From NCBI GenBank assembly GCA_021904315.1, contig CM038922.1:16901347-16965346 (forward strand): a DNA stretch of 64,000 bases, read 5' to 3'. The DNA comes from Sphagnum magellanicum. Lineage: Eukaryota; Streptophyta; Sphagnopsida; Sphagnales; Sphagnaceae. Shown here piece by piece: positions 37,290 through 52,369 of the stretch. The position numbers and the translations under genes were made by a program. Within the stretch, counting starts at the first letter, position 1; each line of letters begins with the position of its first letter. The notes under the pieces were generated by a model. That model saw only the letters and a program-made list of their open reading frames with translations, did not search any database and was not told the origin of the DNA.

Positions 37290-39870
37290 CTTCTCACCAC
37301 CACGTTACTACTTTAGTAACTTTAGATCGAAGGTTCATGATTTTGTTTTGAACAATTTCCAAACAAAACACAATTGTGCACCCTTAGCTTTTTTCCCAAG
37401 CTCTTGTTCCCCACCCACCTCAAATGCTCTTGCCCCACCTGATTATGCTGAACAATATTCAAATTGGGCTTGTCAAACCTTTTATAAATAATTAATATGT
37501 TTCAACTAAAAAATGCTGATTGTCAACCATAGGTATGGTATTTTGCAGTATGACTAATAATTGTCCAAGGAAGTTTAGCGAGCACAATTGGACCCCTCAC
37601 CATGAAATGATTGTGGTTTTTTTTCAATCATGTACATTGTTCCAAAAAAAGCTTCCTATGCATGGATTATGCATAAATACATTATGGATGATGATGATGA
37701 TGAATTGTCGTCATGAAATATATATAAGTAACAATAAAAAAAATACAATAAAAAACCTGATGGTCAGAACCATCACATGGAAGACAAAAGGGAAGGCCAA
37801 AGAAAGGCCAAAAGACGCCCACAAGAACCAAAGAGAGAGCTAGTCCCTCTTGTGGTAGGAACAACTCATAATCACAAAGTGAATTTCATCCCTAAATGAT
37901 GAACAATAATGGATGTGTGTTTGTTTATTAAAGATGAATGAATGAATTTGTTTCGTTTTATCTATGTATGAAGGAAGGTAGTTTGTTTCGTAGTTATGAG
38001 ATCCACCGAACCAGGATGCTTCAGATCGTGTTCTTGATGCCTTTGGAAAGCCCTTGACAAGGAGGGGTGCATGGGCTTGGTTCCATGACGTTTGGACTTG
38101 GGGTGCAAAAGTTCTTGAATATTGACTGATTTCGTGACTTAAAATTAAATTAAGTCAGAGCTGAAAATTTCAGAGGAATTGAAATGTGGCTTTGGTGTTG
38201 TTGGAAAGATCTTGATGAGCAGGATTTAATAGAATTCATTTGGTAAAATTTGGATTCAGAATGTGGGAGATATTGGATTTTAAGTGATGTATGCAGCTGA
38301 AAATTCAAATAAATTCCAAAAGACCAGGTTTTGGAAGGGGAAAATCAGTTGAGGACAAGTTCACACTTGGGCCAACGGCACAGGCCTCACTAGTTATAGT
38401 TGAAGAGATGTATGGTGATACAAATAATTTCATTCATGAACTTCTCATCAAAATGCAAACTTGAGTTAATCAGCTCAAAGGACTTACAAATTGAGACCTT
38501 TTCCCAAGCGATGGTTAAAGGTGTTTTCTTGGGGTTGGCATGGCTATCATCTTCATGTGGCAACCTAAAGTTTGATCCTACAACCCAAAAAAAGACAAAA
38601 GCTCTCTCATATTAGCCAACTACAGCAAAAAGAAAAAAAGTATGTCTTGATACATATGTATTATCTCCTTTTCTTAAAAGTGGAACCCTAGGACATAAAT
38701 TGGTACTAGTTTTGGTATCAAAAGAACCACATAGATTGGTATGACCTAGGACTATAATAGTCTCATCTTGGTACTTGCTTGGTAAGGACACAGGTTATAT
38801 TAGCCTTGTGCGAATCCATGTTCGGTGGGAACTTGACATAATAACACAATAGCTTCATGCTAAGGTCATACAAATATCAATAAGTATATATTAACCTGAT
38901 CCAACCAAAAATCAACCTTTGACCCTAATATTAATACTAGGAGCCCTAAAATGATTTTTTTTTAAATCCAAATATACTAATACCAAAATAAAATGAAATT
39001 TTAAACAAGGTTTACCACAATACCTTAGCAAAATCAGCACTAATTAAATTATTTTCAAATTATTAAAAATTCTAAAACTTATTGCATGAAATGCCGTACT
39101 TTCAGAATTTGGTGATGGGAAGTAGGTCCAAGTTTCATTCACCTTCAAATTAGGCCTCTTGTAAGATGCAAACTAAATAAATGAAATGTTGCCCATTCAT
39201 TGAGGTGTTCTCATGTTGAAAATCATTGGCTTTTAATTCCTTTAGGGAAACAATTGTTAATCTTCTTTATTTATCCCCTTATAAGGATTCCAAATAAGTA
39301 GTTCAAGGGTTACCTTGTGTCCTTTCTACAGCTACACAAAGAGTAATCAAATCATGAAAAAAAAATCTATATTCTTCACAATGTGAGGATGGATGTCAAA
39401 TTTGTGACTACATCATAGAATCATGGAAGTAATTTTGTTTCAATGGTGTATTAGACCTACCTAGCAAACAAGAATCAAGAATTCATGTAGAAACCACATG
39501 CAAACAAGACCAAAAAAATGTAACAAATGAATTGTGTGCATCAAAATGAATGAAAAATATTTTTTTTTTCATTCAGGTTGAAAATATAAATAAATTTATA
39601 ACATATGCCAAAAACATTGAAAAATGTTATTTAATGTTTTGAAGTGCATCTTTAAATTAATAATTCGGTGTTAAAATGAAAAATCCATTCAAGTACTATA
39701 GTACCAAGCTAGTATGATTTTTTTTTAAGATCCAATACCATTATGAAAACTAGTTTGTTCAATAGTTCATATCTGGCCAATGCTATTTTTCAAGCTTAAT
39801 GGACTGCCCAAGTAGTAGTGGATTGCACCTTGGACCTCAATAAGGTAAGTGTAAAACAAATACATTTAGG
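37290..39870. repeat. Segmental duplication, D-side arm
   Basis: This is the partner of 11930-14000, with the same landmarks in the same order. It is longer because it carries an insertion of about 450 bases at roughly 37965-38420 that the B-side arm lacks. Confidence 0.75.
37965..38420. repeat. Insertion carrying the GGAAAGCCC-core dispersed repeat
   Basis: It is absent from the homologous position near 12470 in the B-side arm. Its first 300 bases resemble 53470-53720 (plus strand) and 28440-28540 (minus strand). Confidence 0.55.
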
Positions 39871-40699
39871 GTTTTATGCAATTGTGTAAAACAATGTAAA
39901 AAAATGTGATCTCTACTTGGGGAAGGTGGGGGATTTCATAGTTTTTATTGGTGATAGGCCAACCCAATGGCCCATTGCAAAACAAAAAAAAAAAAAACCA
40001 TCAAAACATTTGTGCTTTGGGATACACCACAACTAATTTCATTAATTAATATGAATCGCAATAAATACAATAAGTACCTACGTTCTTGTAGAAGCTACAA
40101 TAAGTAATATTCAATAATAAAAGTTATTATTGAACACTACTTGTAAAAGTAGTAATAATAATCAAAATTATAATCAAGCAACAAGATGGGGCAAAATGTG
40201 CATTTAAGGCATTTCTTAGGATGATACCACCATAATACCATATTTATAGAAAATGCTAATGTTTGGGCAATATCAAAATATCATGATTTTTCTACAAAGA
40301 CTAATCAAACATTAGAAAAAATCCCCAAAATGTAATCAGTGCATTTGAAATTACATGTAACTAATTGTCATTTGCAATTAGCTCTAATTGTTTTTGTAAC
40401 TATTTTGCATTTTTAACCATTCTTGCAACTATGTTACAACTACATTTACAATTAATGATTTTTTCATCCTACACATTAAAAAATTTCCCATCAATGATCA
40501 TGCCCACAAGTCCCATTAGTTGCAAATGGAATCAAATTTAGTGACACTACTAAGGTGTCAAGATAGACCCTAGTTGTATAGATAGATGTATTAAAAAACT
40601 TCTAAAAAATATGTGTACTTTTGCTAAGTTCTATTAAATGTATAATGGGGGTATGTTTCCATTGGTGTAGTTATAAATGTGTATTTAGTTTTTATTTAA

Positions 40700-42320
40700 G
40701 GAAATTAATTACCTACCTACTTATATATGTTTAATTACCTACCTAACATAAGCTACCTACTTATTGATTAATTAAATATTATTTGATTCATAATGGTTAA
40801 TGTAATAATATTTTAGTAATTTTCAAATATATTTATGAACTCTTCATCAATAATTTATAATTAACTCGTTAGTTAATTGTTGGTTAGTTAATAATTATTA
40901 CTAAGTTAACATTTTAAAAATTATTATTAAAGAGATTTAAATCAATGAATTATAGTATTTAATAAAATATTTATTTATTATTTATTAATTACTTCGTTTT
41001 TTAGTTATTTATTTGATCACTTTAAAACCAATAATGAAATCTTATAACTAATGAGCTAGATAGTTAATTCATATTTATATAATATTAATTAATTCATAGA
41101 TATTTTTACTATTTATGAAACTATTATTTGATAACTCATAACTAATAAATTGGTTAATTAATTAGTATTTTTATTATTTAAATATTTCATTTTTTATTTC
41201 TGAACTATTAATTAATAATTTATAACTATCATGTCATTTGGTTATTATTCAAATGTTAATTACTGATTCTTTAATATTTCCGTTATATACATGATTATTT
41301 AAAATTATTAATGAAATTGTATAACTAATAAGTTGGTTATTAAATTATTTATTAATTATTTTTTATTATTTTTTATTTAATAATTCAACTATTTATTTTA
41401 TTATTTAACTAAATTTTATAACTAATAAGTTAATTAGTTGCCTATTATTCGGATATTAATTATTAATTGGTTAATATTTTAATTATTTATTCTTAAATTT
41501 TAAAAAACTATTAATGAAATCGTATAAGTAACAATTTGGTTAATTAGTTATTATTTCTTCTTTTTTTTACATATGAATTATGAATTAATAATTTGTAACT
41601 AAATGAATGGGTTTATTGATTATTATATGAGTGTTAATTTATAATTATTTATCTTATTAATTATTTAATTAATTACTTATTATTTAGATCTATTTTTTAA
41701 CATTTTAATTTTTTTTCGAAATTTAAAAACTACTTATAAATTTTATAAATAACAATTCAGTCATTTATTTTCCTATATAAGAATTATGAATCATTGGTTA
41801 TGGGTTATTAACTAATTAATTAATTATTATATATTTATTATGTAGCTTATTAAATAGTTAATTAATTAATAATTATTTATATTTATTCATAATTGGTTAA
41901 TAATTTAGTTTTTTAATTTTAAAACTATTAGCAAATATTTATAAATTATAATTTGGTTAATTAGTTATTATTTCAGGCATTGTTTTATATATATATGAAT
42001 TATGAATTAACTTATTAAATAGTTAGTTAGTTGATTATATATTTAATTATGTAATTTACAAAATTGAAAAGGATGACAAAAGATATGAAATGAACTTTTT
42101 AATTGCAACTTAATTTACAACTAAATTACAACTTCAAGTTTTATCCCATATATTTTGTCCTACATTTTCACACAAAAAACACACGTGAATCGGGATGAGC
42201 CAATCAAAAGAGCTTAACCCTTTAAAAGTTTAACCCTAAAAGTTAAACCCAAAAGAAATAAAAAATATTTACCTTCTTACCTAGTCCCACCTTCCTACCT
42301 ACCTAATCACACCTACCCAC
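40700..42320. repeat. Extremely AT-rich diverged tandem array flanked by TACCTACC motifs
   Basis: From about 40830 to 42010 the sequence is almost only A and T. It repeats a motif like 'ATTAATGAAATTGTATAACTAATAAGTTGGTTAATTAGTTATTATTT' in diverged form, near 41035, 41135, 41215, 41315, 41405, 41515, 41595, 41735 and 41945. Runs of TACCTACC(T) stand on both sides, at 40709-40763 and 42272-42316. I see no gene in 39900-47100. Confidence 0.6.
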
Positions 42321-45300
42321 TTAAATATTGATTTTAATTTATTTTGACCAAAATTCAAAAATGCCATGTGGCATATTAATATTATGCCATCTATCACAAT
42401 CTAAAACCATTAAAAATAGATGATGAAGATCCACCGTTTATTTTTTAAACATTTTTTTCAAACCTTTTTCATTTGCCACATGTCATTATGTAAATTGCTG
42501 ATTTTTAGAATAATATACAGATGGCATACAATAGTATTACATGGTGAAGTATTTTGTTGACCATTGACTTCATCCACACTTGCAACTAATGTCTTATGCA
42601 ACTTGTCTAATGCAACTAAACAATTTTTAATAACAAATGTCTTTTGCAACTAGAATATTGTTGCAAATGGTAGTTATTTTTTTCCAGTTTTCTACTAGTG
42701 AAAGTGGTCCATTGCAAAATAAAATAAAATTGAACATTATTACAAAATGGGTGCAATTCACTAGTCCATGTTCATTAAACTAGTGAATTCACTGCATCCC
42801 CACTAGGTCCCATTCACTATGACCAGTGAATTCATTCAAAATTCAATGAAAACACTTGGTGTACAAAAACACCTTTTGTTGTTCTGGAGTTTTGCGATGC
42901 ACCCACAACTAAATAATATGGATTTGCAAAGAAGGTATGGTCATTAAGTGTATATATTATATACATTTACATGCCCCAAAACATTTACATGGGGTCGTGC
43001 AAATGTATTTGATAAATATTCACATTAGCTTCATGTACGTGTATTTGTAAAAGAAAAGTTACATGGCAATAATATAAATGTAAGTGTAAAAAATTCAAGC
43101 TTGTAAATGTAAATAAGAAGATCTCAAAATATGCATGCAACAAGAATACCAAAAAACAAGAACTCTAAGAGGTTATAACCATATAAAAGGTTGTTATATA
43201 AAGATGTCATTTTAGGTAATTATATAACAAATTTTGAATTAAAATAATTCATTTTAGCATATTTTGAAAAGGAACATTGTAAGTTGAAATACTATGGGAA
43301 CTTATTGTTGTCTTGCCTAAACCATCTCCAATGAAAATTCATTGTCACTAGAATTTTATATTGATTTTATTATTGATCCGAGGGTGCAAATTCTTTAAGG
43401 TATACTAAAATCTTGTCACATGTCACTTTTTTTTGTCTTTTTAACCTATTCATTTTTTATCATTTAAAGACACATTTATGGATGATTATGATGGAATCTA
43501 GAATTGTAATGGTCTAAAATAAATCCTTTTGAAAAATTTAACAACTTTTGATTCATTATTTTTTATGGGATCAAAATATAAGGTAAAAAAGAACTGCAAT
43601 AAGGACTAAGGCTTTTTCATCCTATGTGATACACCTTTAAAAAATTTCACCCCCAATTGATACAACAAGTTGTGCTTTCGGTAACTTGTTTGAATCTATC
43701 AAAATACATTACACTCAATTTTTCCAAAGAGAACAAGCATTCATAGGAGGCCAATATACTAAACCTTGGTTTAGGTTACATTGATTATGATCAAAACAAT
43801 TATTATTCAAGCAGACAACTTTCATAAATTAGCTTGTTTGTTCTTATTGATCAACCTCTTAAATACTAGTAAGTTGGTAACTAAAAATAATTATACAATA
43901 AATAATAACCTTTAATAATATAATATTAATGACCTTTAAGTCAACCACGAGTTTTAAGGTGCCATCAACTTGGTTTCAATGTTCCCATTGTTGATGCTTC
44001 AACAAAATAAGTGGCATATCACAAATCTATAGCCATGTTCAATGCATGTAACTAATATTGACTATTACATAATGATTGGTTTTAATTGGGTTTGAAAATA
44101 TGACCTGATGAATGATGTTGGTTTGGGATGGATATGTTCATAATAGTGGGTACTATTGAATTTCAATGTACAATTTTGAACCTTGACCCCTAAATATATA
44201 ATAAACTAATTTAATGTTTGTTAGTGCAATTTCAATGGGTGCTTCTGATGGAATCATGATTTTTTTTTTTAATTGGTTTTTGGTTGTGTGGGGTTTTGTA
44301 AAAGCTTTTAATGATATGTTGACCATGTATTGTTACTTGGATTTGGAGTGCAATTTATATCAAATAAGTGTATGTAACATGCTTCCAACTAAATTGAACC
44401 CAATTACTTGGTTGGAGTGCATGACAAGGGTGGTGGAAGTTGCAAGTGAGTAATAGAAACAACTTTGGGGATTTGTTTATGTGATGATTAAAAAGTTTTG
44501 TCATTAACTGGGATCAACTTAGTTCTCTTTGAAGGTGTTGGTCAATTTTGAAACATTTCATATGCATATTCACATTTTGAAAATTGCAAGGCTTCATTCT
44601 TACTTGAATAACCTTTTTTTCTTTGAATTTAATTGGGCCTTGCCCCCACAAGAGTTAGGGTCTCTTGCATCAATTTCTCTTTTGAAGAATTTTGCATTAA
44701 ATGATTGATTTCAAACAAGTTAAATGGGTTTTTTTTGGAAGCATTTACATTTGGTAAGATTTTTAGTTTTTGAATTTCAAGTTGGATTGGACTTTATGGT
44801 TTTCTTTTATGATTTGGTGGAGGCAACAAGTTTTGGTAGTTGTCAAAGAAGAGATCGCAAATAGAGTGGTTACATTTTGGCCAATTTCTATTAATGAGAT
44901 GACAGAATTTGTTTTTTGCAAAATGCAAGCTTGTTTTAGGGTTAGGTGGAGGTAGTAGATCTTTGTTGTGTTGGGAAATGAGAAGGTTGGGTTTTGCATT
45001 TGTATGGTTGTTTAGAGGTCATTTCAACTTGTGTTGTGTTTTTGGTGCAATTATTCATAGTCAACACAAATCTACATAAGGTTGTTTGCATTATCAGTTA
45101 GAGATGTTATTCCTCCTTTTTGAATTTTTAAAATGTTTATGTGAAGCTTTTAGGAAGACTTTTGTATTTTTAGTTTGGTGTGTTGTGACTTTTTTGTGTC
45201 TTTCGAGTTTTTCTTCCTTATATTTACAACTTTCCTTTTTTCTTTCCTTATTTATACCAGCTCTTGATTGGTTTCACATCTATTTCCTATTGTAGTGTGT

Positions 45301-48300
45301 TTTTATCAGTTTCCAAGGAAGGTTGTTTAATGAGTTTCCTTCCTTTTGCTATGACTCTTGGGGGAATAAGAAAAGGTGAATCGAATTATGCCAAAAGCAA
45401 CAAAAAATTTGGTATGTTTTTTTTCCCTTTTTCTTGACACATTTCTTGAAATTTTTTTCTTGGTTCAAAGTTTTGTGTCTTTCTTTAGTTTTTCCTCCTT
45501 TTTTCACATGTTAATGTTTTGTAGGAAGGACTATAAGAAGGTGATTAGGTGAATTATATAAAGGATTGAATTTCATGAAAAAACCTCAAACCTTTCCAAA
45601 TTGAAGAAAATCCCTTGTGATTTTCTACAAACATCATATCCATTAACAAAACTTTATTTGGACCCTCTTTGTGGATTTGTTAACATCCCTAAATGCAATT
45701 TGGCATAAAAAATGTCTAATATGAGACATTAATGTTCAAGTCTTTGTAATCGAAACTTTCTTTCCTAATTGTATTTTTGAATAATCTTTAACAATGTTTT
45801 TTCCATTTTTTTGCCTAGAACACATTGAATACTTTGATTTGCTTAAAATTCCTTGTTATGTTATGCTTTTGTTTTTGCTAGAACTAACAAAATGGTTACC
45901 TTCAACTTCCTATCGTTGAAAGAGTTTTTTCTTTACAAACCTTATAGAGATATATAATGTTTATATTTTTTCAACCTTTCTTTATGTTTTTGTTGACTAA
46001 TTTTTCCAAATAACATATTTTCTTCTAGAGTTGTTGCAAAGTTCTCTCATGTTATTACTATTGCAAAAAAAATTATTTCTAGAACTTATAATTCTTTTGA
46101 AATGCCCGCCATGTAGGAGGTTTGGAACTAATGTGGTTTTGTGGGTGTGTGGGTGGGATTCACTTTTGGTGATGGCAACAACAAGAAGAACACAAAGTTA
46201 GTACATAGTGTGGAGCAAGATTATCCATGTGAACTTCACAACCTCCTATATCCTTGTAAATAAGATGCAAGAAATCCACAACCAAATTTGATGTTTATAG
46301 CTTTGTCATTTTGAATTGTTCACATGTACGCAACTTTATTGTTGTTGTTGTTCCACCATTGAATTGATTTTTGTCTTGGAAGAAAATCACAAACAATAAT
46401 TGCACAAAATTCAAATTCTATTTGGAAATATGGTCATGAAAAATTTCATTTCATCCTTTCGTGTACACGTGTGTGTAGGAAACACAATAACAGTTGTTAG
46501 TGCAACAAAGGTGTGGTGAATTTGCTAGATTATGTAACATGATTCATGAAGGATCGATCTATCCTTTTTTTTTCAAATGAGAAATTGATACCAATCTTTA
46601 CATATTAGGGTTTGATGTTTATATCTTTAGCATTTTATTGGTTGAATTGTTCACATGTACATAACTTTTCTTCAATCGCTAAATTGCTTTTATTTTTGTT
46701 GTTCCACCATTGAATTGATTTTTGTCTTGGAAGAAAACCATAAAAAATAATTGCACAAAGCTCAAATTTAGTTTGCAAATATGGTCTTGAATTTTTTTCC
46801 TTTAATCTTGTTGTGTATATATGTGTGTGTAGGAAAAGAAACAATAGATGTTAATGCGATAGAAATGTAACAAACCTACCAAACTTTGTAGCATGATTTG
46901 TGAGAGATCAATCCATCCCCTTTTTCTGAGAACAATGGTCAAAGTAGGAAATGAAAATGAATCTATGCATTTAAAGATAATTAATGGACATAATCATTTT
47001 GAACACTCCAACTATTATTACAAAGGTCCAAATGTATGAAATAGTTATAATGATGAACTAAAAAATTAAAAATGTGGTAAAAATTTATCATTAATAAAAA
47101 TAGTAATGAGAAAAAAAATGTTGATACTAAACAAGCAAGATTTAGTTGGAAATTTATAGTTAGAAAATATTTTGTTAAAAATTCAAAAACAAATCATGAA
47201 TGGTTATTGCAAGAAATTGTACGAAAATTCATTTGTAAACATCCAAAATTAGGTTTAAACACAATACAAATTAAACAACATCTTAAGCATGTTAAATCCA
47301 AAGAAAACAAAAAAATAACATTCTTTAAAAAAAACACAACATGTTGCTTATTATAAAAAAATTTAATTTTTTTCACATCCATGTGTACCAAATATGTCAA
47401 AAAATACATTATCATCTCAAATAATTGATTATTGGGTTGATAATCATTATGGGGAAAAAAACCATTTATGATATAGAAAAACAACATTTGTGTTATGAAA
47501 ATCATTTTGTTGACTTGAAGATAATAAAAAGTGACATTAACAATGTGAATTAAAATGATTTAGGAAAAAAAAATGCATAACATTAATACAACTTTTTCAT
47601 CAAATACTAATGACAAAAAAATTATTGATAAAAATATTTTAAGATACAAAAAATATACCAAAGATATTGTTTAAAATGTTTGTTATTGTTGCCAAAGATT
47701 ATATTTCACATACTAAATTTCTTATGCTTCAAAATCACATATTGAAAAATTCCTTGGTGTTTTGAATATTGAAAAATCAACAGATCGTGTGTTCATTTGT
47801 AAACTTGTCAAAAGAAAATTGATTTGAACAAACCTTTGAATTTAACTTCACAAGATATATTATAAAAAATGAACCAAACATGAAATATTTGTCAACATCA
47901 AACAAAATAAAAGAAATTTTAATTGCATCATGTGTTACATTTGCACAAATATTTGAATTATAAATATATGGACAATGTGGAATGCATGGAAGCATTGTTA
48001 GTGTTCCAACAAACTTGGAAATCTTATACAAAATATATTACCATGTGAATGTTTTATGATGATTCTTCAATTTTTGTCTTTTTGGAAAAATATATCTATA
48101 AATCTACACATATTTCAAGTTATGTTTGTCCTAATATAGTGATAAAAACATTACAAGAAATTTATAAGATTCTTTTGTATACAATTGTAGATTTTTCAAT
48201 TCAATCAACTTGGAAAAATTTAACAAAATTTACTAATGCAAGTGAGTATAATCATTGGAAAAAAAATACTTTTGAAAAATATGATGATGATTCATGAATC

Positions 48301-50596
48301 TTACATAAATTCAAAAAAAATAAAATTGAAAGATTGTGGAAATACATTAATAGATGTTTTTTTCGAATCTTGAACAAATAATTCATGATGATACAAGATC
48401 AGTGGCAATTGTTCCAAGGTAAGGTTTTTGACCACTTGGATTATTCTACCATGTACATTCAAAAGAATATAATTTTCCAACATTATTGTTTTGCTATTTG
48501 ATACTATCTCTAACATGTTTGTTTCAAAAAATGGTACAAGTCGAATTAACGAATGTAAATAAAAAGTTTGCATATCACATAATCAATATATATTTGAAGA
48601 TAATTAACTTTGCAATACAATTTATATTTTCCTCTGCATGGATTTGTGTTTGAAAAGAAAAATTATAAGGTCAAATTGTTACAACAAATGATGTGTCAAA
48701 TAATGTAAATTTAGACAAAATATTAAAATTTGATTTAAATTATAAGCAATTAGGCTATATATGAAAATCTACATATCATCATTTAAATCGAGTTTGAATT
48801 TTTTTTTAAAATTATGATTTCACAATTTAGATATCTAATTTTTTTCATGACATTCACCATAGGTATGAAGATTGGCCTATCCTTGTAAAAAACCCTAAAA
48901 GGTTTACATGTTAAACAACTTGGTAAAAATGCAAAACTGGAAAATGGTGATTCTTGAAACATAAGGGACCTTGTTTGAAATAATCTTATTAGATGTATAT
49001 GTTATTTACAAACGTAAAATGAATAGTTTTTCAAAACTCACAAGAAATTATAATATTTTTTTTGGCAAATGGAGGATTTTTTTTGTTATATAATTTCAAT
49101 TAGGAGGATTAGTTTATGACCATCGATTATCATGGTTAAAAGACGCTCTTTGATTTGTAATTTTTCATATGAAGAAATTAAAATTTTTATTAACAAATTT
49201 AACAACAAACTAATTAATGCTCAAAAGTGAAATTCACAAAACACAAATACATCAACACAAACAAACATGTCAAAAAAAATGTAAACCGATTTGTAGATTC
49301 CAATATTCAAAACCATTAATGAGAAATACAAAATATTGTCACCATTAGATGAAGAACATTGTATTACAAGTTTTTGTAAAACAACAATTGAAGTTTTTAA
49401 AAAACTAGTTGATATGCAAGCAAGTGTAAAAATGATGAATTTCTTTCAAATTTGAATATAAATAAAGATATTATTTCTTGCATTACAATGCACATTACAA
49501 AAACCAACATTGTTTTTAGAACATAAACCAATTAACATATGAAGAATTGTGTTTAACATACATGGAAGGCCTCAAGCTCTATGGGAAGCAACTATTGATG
49601 CAAAATTTATCTTAAATCCATATGTGGCAATAGGTTATTTCACTTCTCATTTAACAAAAGTAAATAAATATGTGACACGAAAAAATGTAATATTTTTGTA
49701 TAAATGTAAACATGAAGAAAATAATTCATTTAAAATATTTTTAAAAAAATTAAATTAAATTTGAAATGCACAAAAAATGTTTATTCAACAAGCAATACAC
49801 ATATTTCTATCTATTCCATTTTATTATTCAACAAAATCATTTCAATTTATAAACACATGTGAAGAATAAGATAGAACTTTTTCATTATTACCACAAAAAA
49901 TACTACATCAATTACCTCCGACATCAATATAAATCAATTGCAACTCAATAGTTTAAAAATATAAAAATCAACCTTAAACATTAAAAAACATATCTTTAAC
50001 AAAATTCATTGCAACTTATGATGCAAAAACATATAACAAACGTAATCGAATAAAATTATTTGTTGGGTCTCATTCAATATTCACAAAGATCTAAAAAATC
50101 ATTATATATCATTGTTAGTCTTATTTAAACCTTTTTTGGGCCTAAAAACCAATTTGAAATATCAAAATGTTTTATGGAAAGACACTTATACAAATGAAAA
50201 AAACAATATTAAGAACTTATCAAAGAAGTTTATATACAAGTTCAATACTTCAAATGAATATGCTATTAATGAATGGGACAATTTACAATCACAAATACAA
50301 AAATATAACAATATACATGAAATACATGGGTGGGAAAACATTCACTTGGACAAAATAATAATTGTTACAACCAATCCCAAAAAAATTTATTGACAACCAT
50401 GAAAGAAATTGAACCCTATGATATAATATATGAACATGTATTTCAAATAAAAATAAAACATCGATACATGATTTTGTCAACAAACTGTAGATGAATGAAT
50501 ATCATATGAAGAATTCTCATCAAACATGAAAAAGTTAAACAATGAATGACTTAATAGATGATATTATCTATGAAAAAAAAATCCATCAATTCCATT

Positions 50597-51840
50597 ACAT
50601 ATCTTTTTAATAGGTAGTGCAAACAGAAGAAAAACTCACATTAATGTGCATCATATAAAACATATTAAGATAATATATAAAAGATATGCAAAATGGTTAC
50701 CCTATAAAACCCAAATCATGAATGTAACCTACCCATAAAAAGTTGCATTCAACATCAATGGTATAACTATACATTTTGCACTTGCTATGACTTTAAATAA
50801 TCCTTCAATGAACTAAAACCACTAAATGATGAAAAACACATGACACTTTAATAAAAACTTATGATTTTTAATTATTGATGAAATATCTTTAGTTGGTGAT
50901 ATAATCTTAATATTTGTCAATCATAGATTACGAATTATAAAACAACTCACAATCAATTTATGGGTTGTCTTGATGTTATTATGATAAAAGATTTTTTTAT
51001 CAAGTTCTTCCAATTTGAAATTATTGGCTTTTCAAATCAGAAATTAATGGATTGAATATCGTAGGTATAAATTTTTGCCATGAAAATGTCAAATGTTATG
51101 AATTAAAACAAGTTATAGGACAAAAATTTACAAATTTAATTAACATTTTAAATAGGTTTCGAACTACTTCACACACTTTTGAAGACATAAATTTCATCAA
51201 TAATTTTTTTAAAAAACCACCACCCATTGAAAATACATTATCACATCTATTTGACACAAACACCAAAACAACAACACATAACAAAAGAATATTTGAAAAA
51301 AAACCTAATGAAACATTCAAATTTGCTGCACAAGATATCCACCTTGACATTTGTCCTTGTCATTTTAAATTATCAATGCTCCCAAGTCAAACAAGTGGCC
51401 TTTGTTGTGAACTATTCTTCAAAAAAACAACGTTAGTAGAAATTGTGTGTTGGAAATGCAACATCAAATGGTCTTGTCAATGGGACATATGACACTTTTC
51501 AATACAATACAAAAACTTGTTTAAAACCATTGATATGGATACGTTTTTGCAATCCACAAATTGGAAGTAATATGAGAATTCAATATTCACAAATACATAA
51601 AGATTTCCTTACACTTGAAAAAAATTAGACACCAATTTAATGGGAAATTGCAAAAATACAAATAGGTAATAACTTTTATCATATTATTATAAAAACTTCC
51701 AATTCAAGTAGTTGTTAGTCAAACCATACATCATGCACAAGGTTTAACATTTGATTTTCTTGCTTTTGACCTTCATGGTGTAACAAAACATGGATTGGCA
51801 TACATAACAATATTTTGAATTTGTTTGACAAAACATTTAT
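50597..51840 (+). pseudogene. PIF1-like helicase segment of the Helentron remnant
   Basis: Superfamily-1 helicase blocks follow in order: a decayed Walker A (GSANRRKTH, where GxxGxGKT is expected), KVAFNINGITIHFAL, IIDEIS at 50871-50888, the FINNFF block near 51210, the QTSGLCCEL/SNGLVNGT block (crossing a frameshift near 51440), and GLTFDFLAFD with VTKHGLAY near 51741-51800. The longest open piece is 146 codons at 51052-51492. These helicases unwind the donor strand in rolling-circle transposition. Confidence 0.75.
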
Positions 51841-52369
51841 ATTTATTTCTCCATTATCCAATAAAAATTCCAAGTTGATTTTGTTGTAGAAGAAGAAATG
51901 TCACGTTTTAGAACAAACCCATGATACAAATTAATAGTTGCATCTTTAAAATCTTAATGTAAGGAATCCATAATGATCCAATTTTTAAACACTCATTCTT
52001 TGAGTTTACATTTTAAAGACAATTTAATATATCCAAATATGTTAACATATCATATCTTTTGTTTCAATGAAATAATAATTCAAAACATTCATGCATAAAA
52101 AAATTAATTTAAAATGCACTTTCAAAAAAAGCTTAAGGTTTTATCATGTTACCATGGACATGAAACAATGATATTTTTGTGATTCAATTATGTCCTTAAC
52201 AAAAAAATCTTTATAACAAATTCAAGTGCAAAACTTATTATTGCATTCTTCAACAAAAACACACGAGAAACATGATACATCATTGTAATTTATAAATCAT
52301 CACAAATGTAAACAAATGTAATTGGAGATTTTAATAGAAACATGAACTAACATATACACTTCAATCAAC

